From assembly GCA_012845835.1 (NCBI GenBank), contig JABAKD010000023.1, positions 19,702,691-19,766,690 on the forward strand: a DNA stretch of 64,000 bases, given 5' to 3'. The notes beneath the pieces are model-generated. The model saw only the letters and a list, made by a program, of their open reading frames with translations, did not search any database and had not been told where the DNA came from. Both the position numbers and the translations under genes were made by a program. Origin of the DNA: Undaria pinnatifida (lineage: Eukaryota; Sar; Phaeophyceae; Laminariales; Alariaceae). This document shows positions 41,940 to 52,042 of this stretch, in pieces (positions within the stretch are counted from its first letter, which is position 1; each line of letters starts with the position of its first letter).

Positions 41940-43330
41940 TGTTGGGCGACCCTATACTGTGCTACCCCCCTACACTACACGTAGGTTAAATGCTGCCTGT
42001 TTTGGTGCGATGAGTGTTGGCGTGTTGGGCGACCCTTCACTGTGTTATCCCCTACACTTCACCTAGGTTAAATGCTGCCTGTTTTGGTGCGATGAGTGTC
42101 AGCGTGTTGGGCGAGCTTTCACTGTGCTTCCACCCCTAAACTACACCTAGGTTAAATGATGCCGTTTTTGGTGCGACGGGTGTCAGCGTGGTGGGTGACT
42201 TTTCACTGTGCTACCCCCTACACTACACCTAGGTTAAATGCTGCCTGTTTTGGTGCGATGAGTGTCGGCGTGTTGGGCGACCCGTCACTGTGCTTCCACC
42301 CCTGAACTACACCTAGGTAAAATGCTGCCGTTTTTGGTGCGATGAGTGTCGGCGTGTTGGGCGACCCTTCACTGTGCTTCCACCCCTACACTACACCTAG
42401 GTTAAATGCTGCCGTTTTTGGTGCGATGAATGTCAGCGTGTTGAGCGACTCTTACACTGTGCTTCCACCCCTACACTACACCTAAGTTAAATGCTGCCTG
42501 TTTTGGTGCGATGAGTGTCAGCGTGTTGGGTGACCTTTCACTGTGCTGCCCCCCTACACTACACCTAGGTTTAATGCTGCCTGTTTTGGTGCGATGAGTG
42601 TCAGCGTGTTGGGCGACCCTTCACTGCGCTTCCACCCCTAAACTACACCTAGGTTAAATGCTGCCTGTTTTGGTGCGATGAGTGTCGGCGTGTTGGGTGA
42701 CCTTTCACTGTGCTACCCCCTACACTACACCTAGGTTAAATGCTGCCTGTTTTGGTGCGATGAGTGTCGGCGTGTTGGGCGACCCTTCACTGTGCTTCCA
42801 CCCCTACGCTACACCTAGGTTAAACGCTGCCTGTTTTGGTGCGATGGGTGTCAGCGTGTTGGGTGACCTCTCACTGTGCTTCCACCCCTACACTACACAT
42901 AGGGTATATGCTGCCTGTTTTGGTGTGATGAGTGTCAGCGTGTTGGGCGACTCTTCACTGTGCTTCCACCCCTACACTACACCTAGGTTAAATGCTGCCT
43001 GTTTTGGTGCGATGAGTGTCAGCGTGTTGGGCGACCCTTCACTGTGCTGCACCCCTACACTACACCTAGGTTAAATGCTGCCTGTTTTGATACGACGAGT
43101 GTCGGCGTGTTGGGCGACTCTTCACTGTGCTACCCCCCACGCTACACCTAGGTTAAACGCTGCCTGTTTTGGTGCGATGAGTGTCGGCGTGTTGGGCGAA
43201 CCTTCATTGTGATAACCCCTACACTGCACCTTGGGTAAATGCTGCCTGTTTTGGTGCGATGAGCGTTGGCGTTTTGGGCGACGCTTTCCTGTGCTACCCC
43301 CCGCCGAGGTTAAGTGATGCCTGTCTCAAT
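41940..43330. repeat. About 84-bp tandem array, roughly 17 units
   Basis: Units run from CACCTAGGTTAAATGCTGCC through TTTTGGTGCGATGAGTGTC and GTGTTGGGCGACCCTTCACTG to a C-rich end, with lengths of 81-84 bp. Where the 84-bp length is kept (42682-43074) a plus frame stays open as a 28-residue repeat (LNAACFGAMSVSVLGDPSLC). Other units shift frame, so coding is doubtful. It lies in the Gyp-4 leader. Confidence 0.9.
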
Positions 43331-43733
43331 GTGATGGCTGCAGACGTACCTTTACTGTGTTGCACCCCCCTGCACTGCGGTTAGCGTCAGTGCTGCCCTT
43401 CTTGGCTGTTTTTACTGCGGTTCGTGCGGGCGTTACCCATATACCCTACGGTCAGACTGGGCGCTGCTCTTATGTTGCGGTTTTGATGGTTGGTACCTTC
43501 TTACTGCTGTACTCCTTTTATACGGCTAGTTGGCGTGGCTGCTACCATCACTGATGCTCGACGGACTCGAGGCCCATGTCTTGCTGTTTGCTGAAACACA
43601 GATATACCGCTACTTACAGCAGGGACACCACAACAGACATCTGCCTCCATAGCTTCTTTACGCGTCGTTCCCATCCCGCCACCTTCCCCCACACCCCCTC
43701 CTTCCGCTGCCCTCCATACAGACAACAAGCAAC

Positions 43734-44780
43734 ATGTCTACCAGTGAGGAAGCGGGCTACTTGGGGCAGGCTGAGGTCTTCCACGCACCCCAACCTGGAT
43801 GCCCACAAGACAGGGAAAGCTCGCTCGAGATGCCGCGACTCGAGACGGGGGGAACCACCGGTGGCGGGTTCCGGTGACGAGACAGAAGACGGAGCACCAT
43901 ACCTCCACCCGTTCCCACCAACCAAGAGGGTCGAATCGCCGGTTCGCGCTGAGAAGAAGACGGACCAACCCCCACTGGACTCGAGGGCGTCTCGACGCCA
44001 GCTCTCACCAGCCCCGGGGGAGCGCCACCAGCTTCCCCCGCCCGCGCTCGACAGGGCACCACCGCCGCCACCTGGGCTCTCCGCGCTCGACAGAGCGCCA
44101 CTCCCAGAGCTCCCGGGACCGGGGCGCCCATGCCGCCCCCTTGGACTTGGCATACGCGGCGGCGCGGGCCCAGCGGGCGCTCGACGACGCCAACCAGACG
44201 GTAGCACGCCGACCACGGTTTGACGAAGATATCGAGCAGGCGAAGACCACTGCGCGGGAGGCGTCCCTGGTTGCGAAGAGGGCGCAACAAGCCCTCGCCC
44301 AATCAGTTGCGTCGGCTGCGGCGGGAGCTACCGCGGCCCCCTTGCCTTCGTTGCGCCGGCAGGGTGTCGCATCCCAGCGACCACGACCCGGGAACGACGC
44401 CTTCTTCAAGGGCATCGTCGCGTGCATGGCGTCTGCACCGAGGGCAGACTTCTCCTCAGCGTTGGCAACCGCGGTGGTGGAAACGGCCTGCGCCCTCCTC
44501 CCGTCAGAGTGGCCGGCGTCGCGGCAAGCGGACGTCCTCAGTGGAAGCGGCCTGGGCTCGCGTGGATTGTACGCCCTATGCTAGACAGACTAGAGCCGCC
44601 CCGACCCTTGCCCTCGTCAAAGCCCTGCTGATAGCCAACGACGAGGACCCCGACCCTGTCTTTTGGCCGCACCCCGGAGGAAGAGTTGGCATAACAAAAC
44701 CGGGGGGAAAAGCGACGCAGCGACAGTCGCGACCGCGGGGACCGCAACCATCGGGGTGGCGGCAAAAATGGTGAGGGTGA
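43734..44780 (+). pseudogene. Gyp-4 Gag N-terminal part
   Basis: ATG at 43734 (context AACATGTCT) opens a frame MSTSEEAGYLGQAEVFHAPQ that soon shifts. The sequence then continues in the 43576-44223 frame (Pro-rich) and the 43799-44584 frame. The latter has a convincing helical segment (LAYAAARAQRALDDANQTVA, then DEDIEQAKTTAREASLVAKR) followed by NDAFFKGIVACMASAPRADF. A coiled coil before the capsid parallels Gyp-1 Gag. At least three frameshifts are present. Confidence 0.55.
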
Positions 44781-45386
44781 CAACCACCACCACCGCCGCG
44801 GGGGTAACAGCGCATCGGGTGCTGGTGTGCCTGAGGGCGCCGCCGAGGGGGCAACTTTGGTCCAACAACCGGGGCAGTTGGCCGCAGCTCGGGCGGAGGC
44901 AACGGACGGCGGAGGAATGGCGCGAGAGGACGTTCAGCGTGGGACGGCTCGTAAACCTCCTCCCGCTCGTCTTCGTCCTCGAGCACGGACCACAGCGAGG
45001 TGGTCGTGGTAGCAGGCAAAAAGTGTCAAAAGCCATGGCAGGAGGAGCATCTGGGCCTGAAGCTTTCACCCTCCTGTTGCGTCTGCTGATCACGCACTTC
45101 GACGGGGTTGACACGGAGGAGGGCTACACTAAGTTGCATACTTTTGGAATGTGTAACGACATGCCCTTTTCTGGTTTCAGTGGGGAGTTTCGCGTACTTA
45201 TGCCGACCGTTAACGGGGAGTGAGCGTGTTTTGTCTCCGGGGACGGATGTGGTGTTGGAGGTGGTTCGGGTGGCGGCGAATGAGCAATTTCCGGCTCTCC
45301 TGCCTGCGTTGTACCCTGGTTCGAAGGCAATAAACCCGCGGCGATACGCCTCGTTGGATGCTATGTGGCTGGCTTTTAGTGACTAA
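44781..45386 (+). pseudogene. Gyp-4 Gag capsid region
   Basis: The plus frame 44663-45223 contains FTLLLRLLITHFDGVDTEEG and MCNDMPFSGFSGEFRVL. Near 45212 one frameshift moves the reading into 45108-45386 (SERVLSPGTDVVLEVVRVAA; QFPALLPALYPGSK; SLDAMWLAFSD). The same block order occurs in Gyp-1 Gag. Two stop codons follow at 45387. Confidence 0.6.
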
Positions 45387-45437
45387 TAAGACACCTGCCG
45401 TCAACGGCGAATTTTTTTTTTTTCTCTCCCTGTTTCT

Positions 45438-45840
45438 TTGACGGAAGCGCGGTCATGCGCCCTGTCGGGGCCCCGGCCCGCCGATCATGGGCGCGGCCAG
45501 GGCCGAGAGGCGTCCCAGTCGCTTTCGTGGCAGACGGGATTGAGCCATCATTCAACTGCCATGCCCATCGATGATTCATCTGACCCTTGGCTTGACCACA
45601 CATCGAACTGCTGGCCACTAGAAGAGCATCATTATGCAGAAGTGTTCGCCGTTAAGGCCTCGTTTTAGACAGACGACCCTCCCCTTTGGAGCGGCCTCCT
45701 TTCACCTCGCGCTGATGCCCTCCAAGAAAACCGGGGGCTTTGCCTCTACTGTCCCGAAGACAACCATGCCATCAAGCATTGTAGGCATCCTTTCATTAGT
45801 GCGAGTGGCTGCTTGAACCCTGAACTTGGCCAACTTGGCG
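45438..45840 (+). pseudogene. Gyp-4 Gag nucleocapsid (CCHC zinc knuckle)
   Basis: In the frame starting at 45438 (MPIDDSSDPWLDHTSNCWPL inside) a TAG at 45666-45668 interrupts. Past it the frame is open again and gives CLYCPEDNHAIKHC (45741-45782), a perfect CX2CX4HX4C knuckle, followed by RHPFISASGCLNPELGQL. This would package the element RNA. Confidence 0.75.
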
Positions 45841-47150
45841 ACGATGACGCTCACCGACGTTGACACAAACGCATGGTCTGCTACCGCCGACACGACAAAT
45901 CTTCTCGCCCGAACAACCACAAGAAAAATCGTCGCCATCTTTCAGGATCAGGGCCAGGTAGACTGTCAAAACGATACCACATACACGTCGGATCACCATG
46001 GTGGTATCCTGCGCTCGCCCGCCTCTTCTGCCCCGCTCCCGCTTCTCAAATGCGCTTTGGAGCCGCCCACAACCCGGGCGAAAATAAATTTGGGCACCAA
46101 CCTGGCACATTCCGTAACGGCAATCGACAGCTCGACGGCGGTACGGCACCGTCGACAACACTGTCGGGGGGTACCTCTTTTGGTTTCAGACGATGTTCGT
46201 GTTCTGTTGCTAGCCTGTCCAGTAACGCAGCACAGATTGTCTCTGTCAAGAGCCCACGGGCTCCTACGCCGTCTGCGGACGATTCTCAGGGCGTAGTACC
46301 GGCGGCGGGAACTAGCGCTTCAAGCGTGGTTTCCTCCAGCCAGGTGATTTTGAATCTTTTCTTTCTTTCTTTTTCGACGGCGAGAACGCGCGCTTTCAGC
46401 GACGTTCCCGTCGGTCATGGTCTGAGTTCGGCAACGGGAACCGCGCTTCCGGCGCCGTACCCCTCAGCCGCGGCATAAACTCAGCAATGGGGGTACGCGC
46501 TCCAAACGCCGCCCCCATCAACCATGGCACGGGAGCCTGCGCTTTGCGCGATCCCCCCCCCAGGCACGCGCCGCGCAACAATATAGCTGCGGCGACGGCG
46601 CGTCGCCTTTTTACGCGTATGTGTTCATCCCCCCCTCTCCCTGACCAGGCGGTGGCGGTCGGTTTGAGGTGTGGGACGGTCGACCCTCGAAACACTTTTT
46701 CTGACCACGAGGTGGCGGTCGATTTGAGGTGTGGGAAGGCCAACACTAAAACACCGAGATCTTTTGCGAGGCTCGATCCGGTGTTTGCTTGCGATAGCAG
46801 CGGACGCTCTGTCCTTTTTTCCATCGAGGAGGAGTCGACAAGATTAGCTACCTCGTGTCCCTTCTCCAAGAGACATAACGGAAGAGAGCTTCCTCGGGTA
46901 AACATATTATTGCCTTGCCCGAGCCCCGCTCCAGAAGACGCCCACAGGGTTTACGGACCCTGCTTCGTCTTTTAACACGCTAACCCACGTGTTCCAGGCT
47001 ACGTCTGCCCCAGTGGCACAGGAAGAAGATCCGACATTGCGCGACGGGCCAGTGGTGACTCCACGGCCTCCAGCCTGATCAGCTGGGCGCTATTCCCGTA
47101 AATTTACGGAAGAATCGCGCCTCCCGTCAAGCAGAAACAGTTCAGAGCCC
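45841..47150 (+). other. Gyp-4 unassigned internal region
   Basis: Plus frames 45873-46478 (201 codons, Ser/Thr/Ala-rich) and 46487-46975 (162 codons) are open but match nothing I know. The second contains a roughly 66-bp tandem duplication (about 46638-46750, with VAVGLRCG and VAVDLRCG). In an ordinary Gypsy element protease and RT would begin here, and no DTG or YxDD motif is seen. Confidence 0.5.
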
Positions 47151-47765
47151 CTGCCCCTTCGGGCGCAGTTAGAGCAATTTTCTTGCGATTATACGCCAAA
47201 AAACGAAGAGGCCACGACGCGAGAAACCGTGGGTTCGGACTCGCGTCGTGCTCCCGAGGCCTGGTGTTCCTGAAGGGGACACTACAGGCCCAAAGAGCCG
47301 AGGACTGGTGTTCCCAGACGGGGACATTGCAGACCCAAATGCCGAACGAGGCTACCGACGGGTTGGCACCGTCGGTGTTGGACTCTTTTTCGGGTGCAAT
47401 GAGGGCGGCTTCTTACGAGTTTCCGCCAGCGAGTGAGGAGGACCCGAGGCGAGAAACCCCAGGTTCGGACTCGCATGTTGCTCCCGAGGCCTGGTGCTCC
47501 CGCAAGGGGACATTACACGCCCAAATAGCCGAGGACTGGTGTTCCCAGAAGGGGACATTGCAGACCCACAAATGTCCAACGAGGCTACCGACGGGTTGGC
47601 ACCGTCGGTTTTTGCCATTTTTCGGGCGCAGTTAGAGCGGATTCTCGCGCTTTTCCGCCAACGAACGAAGAAAGACCCAAGGCGAGATACCACGGGTTCG
47701 GATTCGCGTCGTGCTCCCGAGACCTGGTGTTCCCGGACGGGGACATTGCAGCCCAAATCTCAACA
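47150..47765 (+). repeat. 233-bp coding-like tandem repeat, about 2.6 units
   Basis: GGGCGCAGTTAGAGC-type starts recur at 47159, 47391 and 47625. Each unit contains GAGGCCTGGTGTTCC-type and GGGGACATTGCAGACCCA stretches, and the inner piece is itself duplicated. On plus the units encode variants of DPRRETPGSDSRRAPEAWCS and NEATDGLAPSV in shifting frames. The array leads directly into the NADAR-coding segment. Confidence 0.8.
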
Positions 47766-47789
47766 CGTATTTTGACCCTTCTCTCGAAT

Positions 47790-48260
47790 ACTCCACAGCC
47801 AAAGTGGTGTTATTCTGGCAGCCCCCATCCTATTTTCCACCGTGGTCCCCTTCGGCGTTTGCCGTGGACGACGTACCATATTCTTGCGCGGAGCAGTACA
47901 TGATGGCCGAAAAGACCAAGTTTGTGCAAGACCATCGAGCAGTGGGGCTCATTATGTCGTCGCCTCGTCCAAGCATACGCAAACGCATCGGTCGAGGGGT
48001 GCGCAACTTTGACTCCGCTGTTGGGGACAGGGAGAAGCAAAACGCCGTGTCACCTGGCACCTACGCCAAATTCACGCAGAATCCAGCCATAAAAAGATCA
48101 CCTTTCAAGCTCTGACAACAAGCCTCCGGCTGAATCCAGCCCTCTGAACCCAGTGTGGGGCATTGGCCTCCGGGCGGATGGTCCCAGGGCCAACAACCCA
48201 TGCCAGGGGAGAGGAAAAACTTGCTCGGTGAGGCACTTTCTGCCGTTTGCGCAGCTATTT
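47790..48260 (+). pseudogene. NADAR (YbiA/DUF1768-like) domain inside Gyp-4
   Basis: The frame 47711-48115 encodes KVVLFWQPPSYFPPWSPSAF, AVDDVPYSCAEQYMMAEKTK, IRKRIGRGVRNFDSAVGDRE and YAKFTQNPAIKRS (residues about 31-130). This is the order and spacing of NADAR domains: N-terminal FSNFSP-like turn, conserved Glu61 in AEQYM, an LGR-like segment, a Trp/Phe-D stretch, then KFxQNP. After a frameshift near 48105, frame 3 gives NPVWGIGLRADGPRANNP. A second shift near 48185 restores the first frame with GERKNLLGEALSAVCAAICD, matching the WGIGL and GKNLLGxALxxVR end of the family. NADAR proteins are N-glycosidases linked to NAD/ADP-ribose and riboflavin-intermediate metabolism. Here two frameshifts imply a decayed gene. 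Confidence 0.8.
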
Positions 48261-48435
48261 GCGACAATGAGACCGGGTCGGCGCACCCGGACTCCCCTAG
48301 TCGATTCCGCACCTGCACTGCGAGTGCAAGAACCAAGAAATCTCGTCCGCGCCGCAACCGGACCGTTAACAGCGGCCAGCGCTCGCAAAGCTTCCCCTTC
48401 GGCGTTCCCGACCTATTTCTCGGGCGCGTTGGCCA

Positions 48436-48666
48436 ATGAAAAGCCGTGAAGTTGTGGAGATAGCTTCTAGCGTCGGCCCTGACCTTGCGATGTCAGAACA
48501 CTGCCCCTGTTTCGTCGAGGGTAATGTGACGCTGGACGACGTTTTGTTCACTATGAAAATCGCGTATATCAGTCGAGCAACGCTCGACTCGGAGAGGCAC
48601 TGGACTCCTCTAGATTTGGGGACCGGCAGCATTGCTTGGGTTTCCAAACGCCTCCGAGGATACTGA
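48436..48666 (+). pseudogene. Gyp-4 ORF after NADAR, possible protease scrap
   Basis: A 76-codon frame, EHCPCFVEGNVTLDDVLFTM then TPLDLGTGSIAWVSKRL, faintly resembles a retropepsin active site (LLDTGS...). The motif is not canonical, and the assignment rests on position before the integrase. Confidence 0.25.
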
Positions 48667-48892
48667 GGGGAACAAATTTCCGCATATCCTCCGGCCACAA
48701 GTCATAGGAGAGCATTGGCAAAGTGGGGACCCTCAATGCACGAGTCCAGCGGTAGCTTGAGTTCGTCACCGCGTTCGATTGCACACTCGAGCACCGCAAA
48801 GGCAGCGCCAAGGGCATCGCCGATTTTATATGGCCCGTTTCCCAGAGCCGCTACGAAGTACGACTGCAGTGGCTTGAAAAAAATTCAACCCC

Positions 48893-49555
48893 GTGGGGTT
48901 GACAAGCCCCAACCCCATTGGAGATAGCGGTATCTACATCCTACGGACCCGCAGGCTGCGCGCTCCCCCCTCGCCGATCCCAGGAGTCGGTTCGGGTGGA
49001 CTCGCGCCCCTCGCCAAAAGCACTGTCTTGGGTGGGCTCGTGCCCCACACCGAAAGCACTGCTTTGAGTGGACTCGAACCCCTCGCCGAAAGCACTGTCT
49101 TGGGTGGGCTCGTGCCCCGCACTGAACATGCTGCCTTGGGTGGGCTCCCTCTCACCTCTACCGCGTTTCACGATTTTCGCACACACGAGCCACGTATAAG
49201 GATTGACGGCCTTTCTGCTTCCCCGGGGACATTCGTCGCTCGTGTTTCTGCCTCCGTCGCCACTACCGAAGGCTGTACCGGCCGCGGGTCGATTTCACCT
49301 GCCGCTGACACCGTTTTCGCTTCGGTTTTTGCCATACCCATCGAAGGCGGCACGGGTTCCGCAGAAGCCCTGGCTACAGCGACACCCATCGCACAGCCGA
49401 CTTATCTATCCCGGCGTTCTTTACAGGAGACAGCCCCGTCCACGGCCACCGGTTCGACTGTGTCCGTCTCCGCCATGCTTGGCACTCCAGCCCTTCCGTC
49501 GTCGACGACGCGCCGACGAACAGCGACAACAACGGGTAATGCACCCCCGCTGTAG
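48893..49555 (+). CDS. Gyp-4 repeat-containing ORF upstream of integrase
   Basis: This 220-codon plus frame contains four 36-bp units (49001-49144) encoding ESTVLGGLVPRT-type 12-residue repeats, then a Thr/Ser/Ala-rich tail. It resembles a disordered linker rather than an enzyme. RT and RNase H should lie about here in an intact element but are not found. Confidence 0.4.
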   Translation: MGLTSPNPIGDSGIYILRTRRLRAPPSPIPGVGSGGLAPLAKSTVLGGLVPHTESTALSGLEPLAESTVLGGLVPRTEHAALGGLPLTSTAFHDFRTHEPRIRIDGLSASPGTFVARVSASVATTEGCTGRGSISPAADTVFASVFAIPIEGGTGSAEALATATPIAQPTYLSRRSLQETAPSTATGSTVSVSAMLGTPALPSSTTRRRTATTTGNAPPL

Positions 49556-49888
49556 ATTATGGATTCGGGCCCGGCGGGGCCCCTCGGCCATCTTCCAGAC
49601 GAGGTAAAACTCCGTCGCGAGTCCCACGGCCGCGGCCGACCCTGTCAACCGCCGCGACCCCTGCTCTTGCCGACTCGCCGGTCCGCACGGTGCCACTACC
49701 GTCCGACCGCGACCACGCAGAGCCTATATGGGAACTCCTCTCTTACGGCTCACGCCTTCTCCTGGTGGCACGCCGACCGCGTATACAAGGTCGGACGCCC
49801 TCGGCAACGCTGCTGAATTGCGTTTCGCTGATTCCGTCGCGCGTTATTCACATGACGATTGAAAGCGATAGCACCACGCTGAGCCGAC

Positions 49889-52042
49889 TTGCCACGCCAT
49901 GATGCGTTACGTTTCTATCGGCCGGCCATCGGTCCTGCCGCCCGACTTTGGCGTGCTACCTCTCGCACAAGCGTCCCTCCCTCTCAGACCAAGGAGTTGG
50001 CGGGTAAAGGTCGACTACATACAACCGACGACGACATCGTCCTACTCGTTCGTAACCCGACACTGCCGCCAACAAGCTCTGACAAACCCAACTCTGTGGG
50101 GCGAGCTGCTTGCTTGCTAAACGACGAGCCAGTTCGCATCTACGTTCCCCTGCTCATGCGTCCTTGGAATATGCAAGCTTGCCACTCGACGGCCTCCTGC
50201 CACCTTGGCACCACGCGCACGTTGCGCATGCTGGAGCGTTTTAATTGGTGGATTGGCATGAGTGTGTGCACCCGGTGGTGGCTTCGCCACTGCTTGAAGT
50301 GCCAAGCGCGGAAAACCCTACGGCTGACTGTCCGCTGGCCCATCATCACAATGCCTCTGCCGGAAGGTCCAGGTATCGCCGTCAGTGTTGACTACTTCGG
50401 CCCCCTTCCGGTCACACCACGAGGCAACACCTACATCCCGCTGTTCACCGATCGCTTCAGTCGTCGGGCCGAAATGTTCCCCGTCACTGCCGCTGAGTTC
50501 ACCGCGGAAGGTACAGCCAATATCCTGGTGAACCAATACATCCCCTTGTGGGGGTGCCCGCGCACCATACTCTCGGACAACGGACTGCAGTTCTGCTCCA
50601 AGCTTTCACAAGCTGTGTATCAGCTGTTAGGTGTACACAAGCTTGCTACAAGCTCCTACCATCCCAACTGTAACGGGGGCGTTGAACGGGTAAATCACAC
50701 TATGGCACAAATGCTGGCTATGGTCGTCAACGAGCGACAAGACGACTGGGACTTGCATCCGCCCCACGTAGAATTCGCGTACAACAACTCTGTCGGCGCG
50801 GCGACGGGTTTGGCGCCCAACGAGGTCCACATGGGCAGACTCCCACGGCTCCCCTTGACGGTTTTCGGCCGCACAGGTGTCGTGGGACACCAGAATCTGA
50901 CCCGTAACCACCTGGCCTATTGCGATTTGTCCGCCGACCGGCAAAAGCGCGCGAACGACATTGTCCGCGCACACCACGCCCTCACCGTTTCCCGTGTTAA
51001 CCGCAGAAACTTCGCCCTCGCCGACGCGCTGCGTCCAGCACCTAACTTCACTGTGGGTGGTTGGGCATGGGTATACAATCCTTCCTCTACCATCCGCCAG
51101 GGTGTGAAGGCGAATACCGACGCCAAGGTACTCAAGGCCAAACTCGCGCTTAACTGGACGGGCCCATACAAGGTCCTGGCCGTCGGTCCCTGCTCCGTCG
51201 TCGAGACCCCGGACGGCTCGCCGCTCGGGAGCAACCTCCTTTATTTGGATCTCCCTTCCGACCTGCCCGGTTCGGACGCTCGTCGGCGTGTGGGCATCGA
51301 GCGCTGCAAACCCTGTGCCAACCCCCACGACAGCGGTGACATGCCCAAATACCTACCGGCGGGGCTGACACAGTATGTGCTCAACAAATCCTCCAAGAAA
51401 TCCCCGCCGTACCACGTCACTCAAGACGACGTTTCGACTTCCTTACAACGGCTGGAGGTGGAGCAGATCACTGGTCATCAGTCGGTACGAGGGCGAGGTG
51501 GTGTCATCGCAGTGCTATACAAGACGCATTGGGCGGGACTCTCCGAACCGTCCTGGGAGCGGGAAATGGACCTTCACCTCTCCCGCTCCCACATCTTGCG
51601 TTTTTGGGCCGGAACCCCGGACCAGCACCGCCAAACCAACCACCTTTACCGCCGAATGCGGATCAGGGCGGCACAGCGTGAGCTCTCCCGCAACAACGGG
51701 GAACGTTTAGCGCCGGGCTACGCCCGTGTTCCCCGCACCGATTGGCTCCGTCGCTACCACGACACAGTACTCCCTAAGGGAGCCCACTTTTGGTACAAGG
51801 GAGACGATGGCTTATGGTGGCTAGGAAAAATCAGCGCGAGCACTACCGAGGACAAGGTATACCTGGTCCGCTTTCTCGACGACCCGGGACCGATTAAACT
51901 CCCTCTTCCCCCGGCGCGCTACACAACTTCAACGGGAGCCGTACGAGGCTCTTGGTGCTTGCAAGTTCACATCGCCAGTGCGTTTCCTCGGGGAATTCAA
52001 CGTAACGTAGACGAATCTCGAGGCGCGGCCGTGGCCAGTTGA
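49889..52042 (+). CDS. Gyp-4 integrase with chromodomain and SH3/Tudor-like tail
   Basis: This intact 717-codon frame is the best preserved gene here. The zinc-binding HHCC is at His99, His105, Cys135 and Cys138 (HCLKCQARK). The catalytic DD35E is Asp168 (VSVDYFGPLP), Asp230 (ILSDNGLQF) and Glu266 (GGVERVNH). GPY-like WTGPYKVLAVGP follows at about residue 430. A CxxC (ERCKPCANPHDSG) and a chromodomain-like segment come next (EVEQITG..., THWAGLSEPSWEREMDLHLS, about residues 525-575). The last 120 residues add a compact domain, HFWYKGDDGLWWLGKISAST then DKVYLVRFLDDPGPIKL, resembling an SH3/Tudor-type barrel. The formal start is within read-through from upstream. The domain set suggests chromatin-targeted integration. 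Confidence 0.88.
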   Translation: MPRHDALRFYRPAIGPAARLWRATSRTSVPPSQTKELAGKGRLHTTDDDIVLLVRNPTLPPTSSDKPNSVGRAACLLNDEPVRIYVPLLMRPWNMQACHSTASCHLGTTRTLRMLERFNWWIGMSVCTRWWLRHCLKCQARKTLRLTVRWPIITMPLPEGPGIAVSVDYFGPLPVTPRGNTYIPLFTDRFSRRAEMFPVTAAEFTAEGTANILVNQYIPLWGCPRTILSDNGLQFCSKLSQAVYQLLGVHKLATSSYHPNCNGGVERVNHTMAQMLAMVVNERQDDWDLHPPHVEFAYNNSVGAATGLAPNEVHMGRLPRLPLTVFGRTGVVGHQNLTRNHLAYCDLSADRQKRANDIVRAHHALTVSRVNRRNFALADALRPAPNFTVGGWAWVYNPSSTIRQGVKANTDAKVLKAKLALNWTGPYKVLAVGPCSVVETPDGSPLGSNLLYLDLPSDLPGSDARRRVGIERCKPCANPHDSGDMPKYLPAGLTQYVLNKSSKKSPPYHVTQDDVSTSLQRLEVEQITGHQSVRGRGGVIAVLYKTHWAGLSEPSWEREMDLHLSRSHILRFWAGTPDQHRQTNHLYRRMRIRAAQRELSRNNGERLAPGYARVPRTDWLRRYHDTVLPKGAHFWYKGDDGLWWLGKISASTTEDKVYLVRFLDDPGPIKLPLPPARYTTSTGAVRGSWCLQVHIASAFPRGIQRNVDESRGAAVAS

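Larger units (their letters stand above)
39834..43733 (+). other. Gyp-4 5' leader with tandem arrays
   Basis: The 3.9 kb between the PBS and the Gag ATG contain many short open frames but nothing recognisable. They include a 2 x 102-bp duplication (40026-40229) and the roughly 84-bp array (41940-43330). The remaining parts (40230-41940, 43330-43733) are unassigned. Confidence 0.6.

Noticed and set aside
45826..46296. Gyp-4 protease in the plus frame after the zinc knuckle
   Set aside because: No Asp-Thr/Ser-Gly motif or following hydrophobic-Gly strand is present in any plus frame here.
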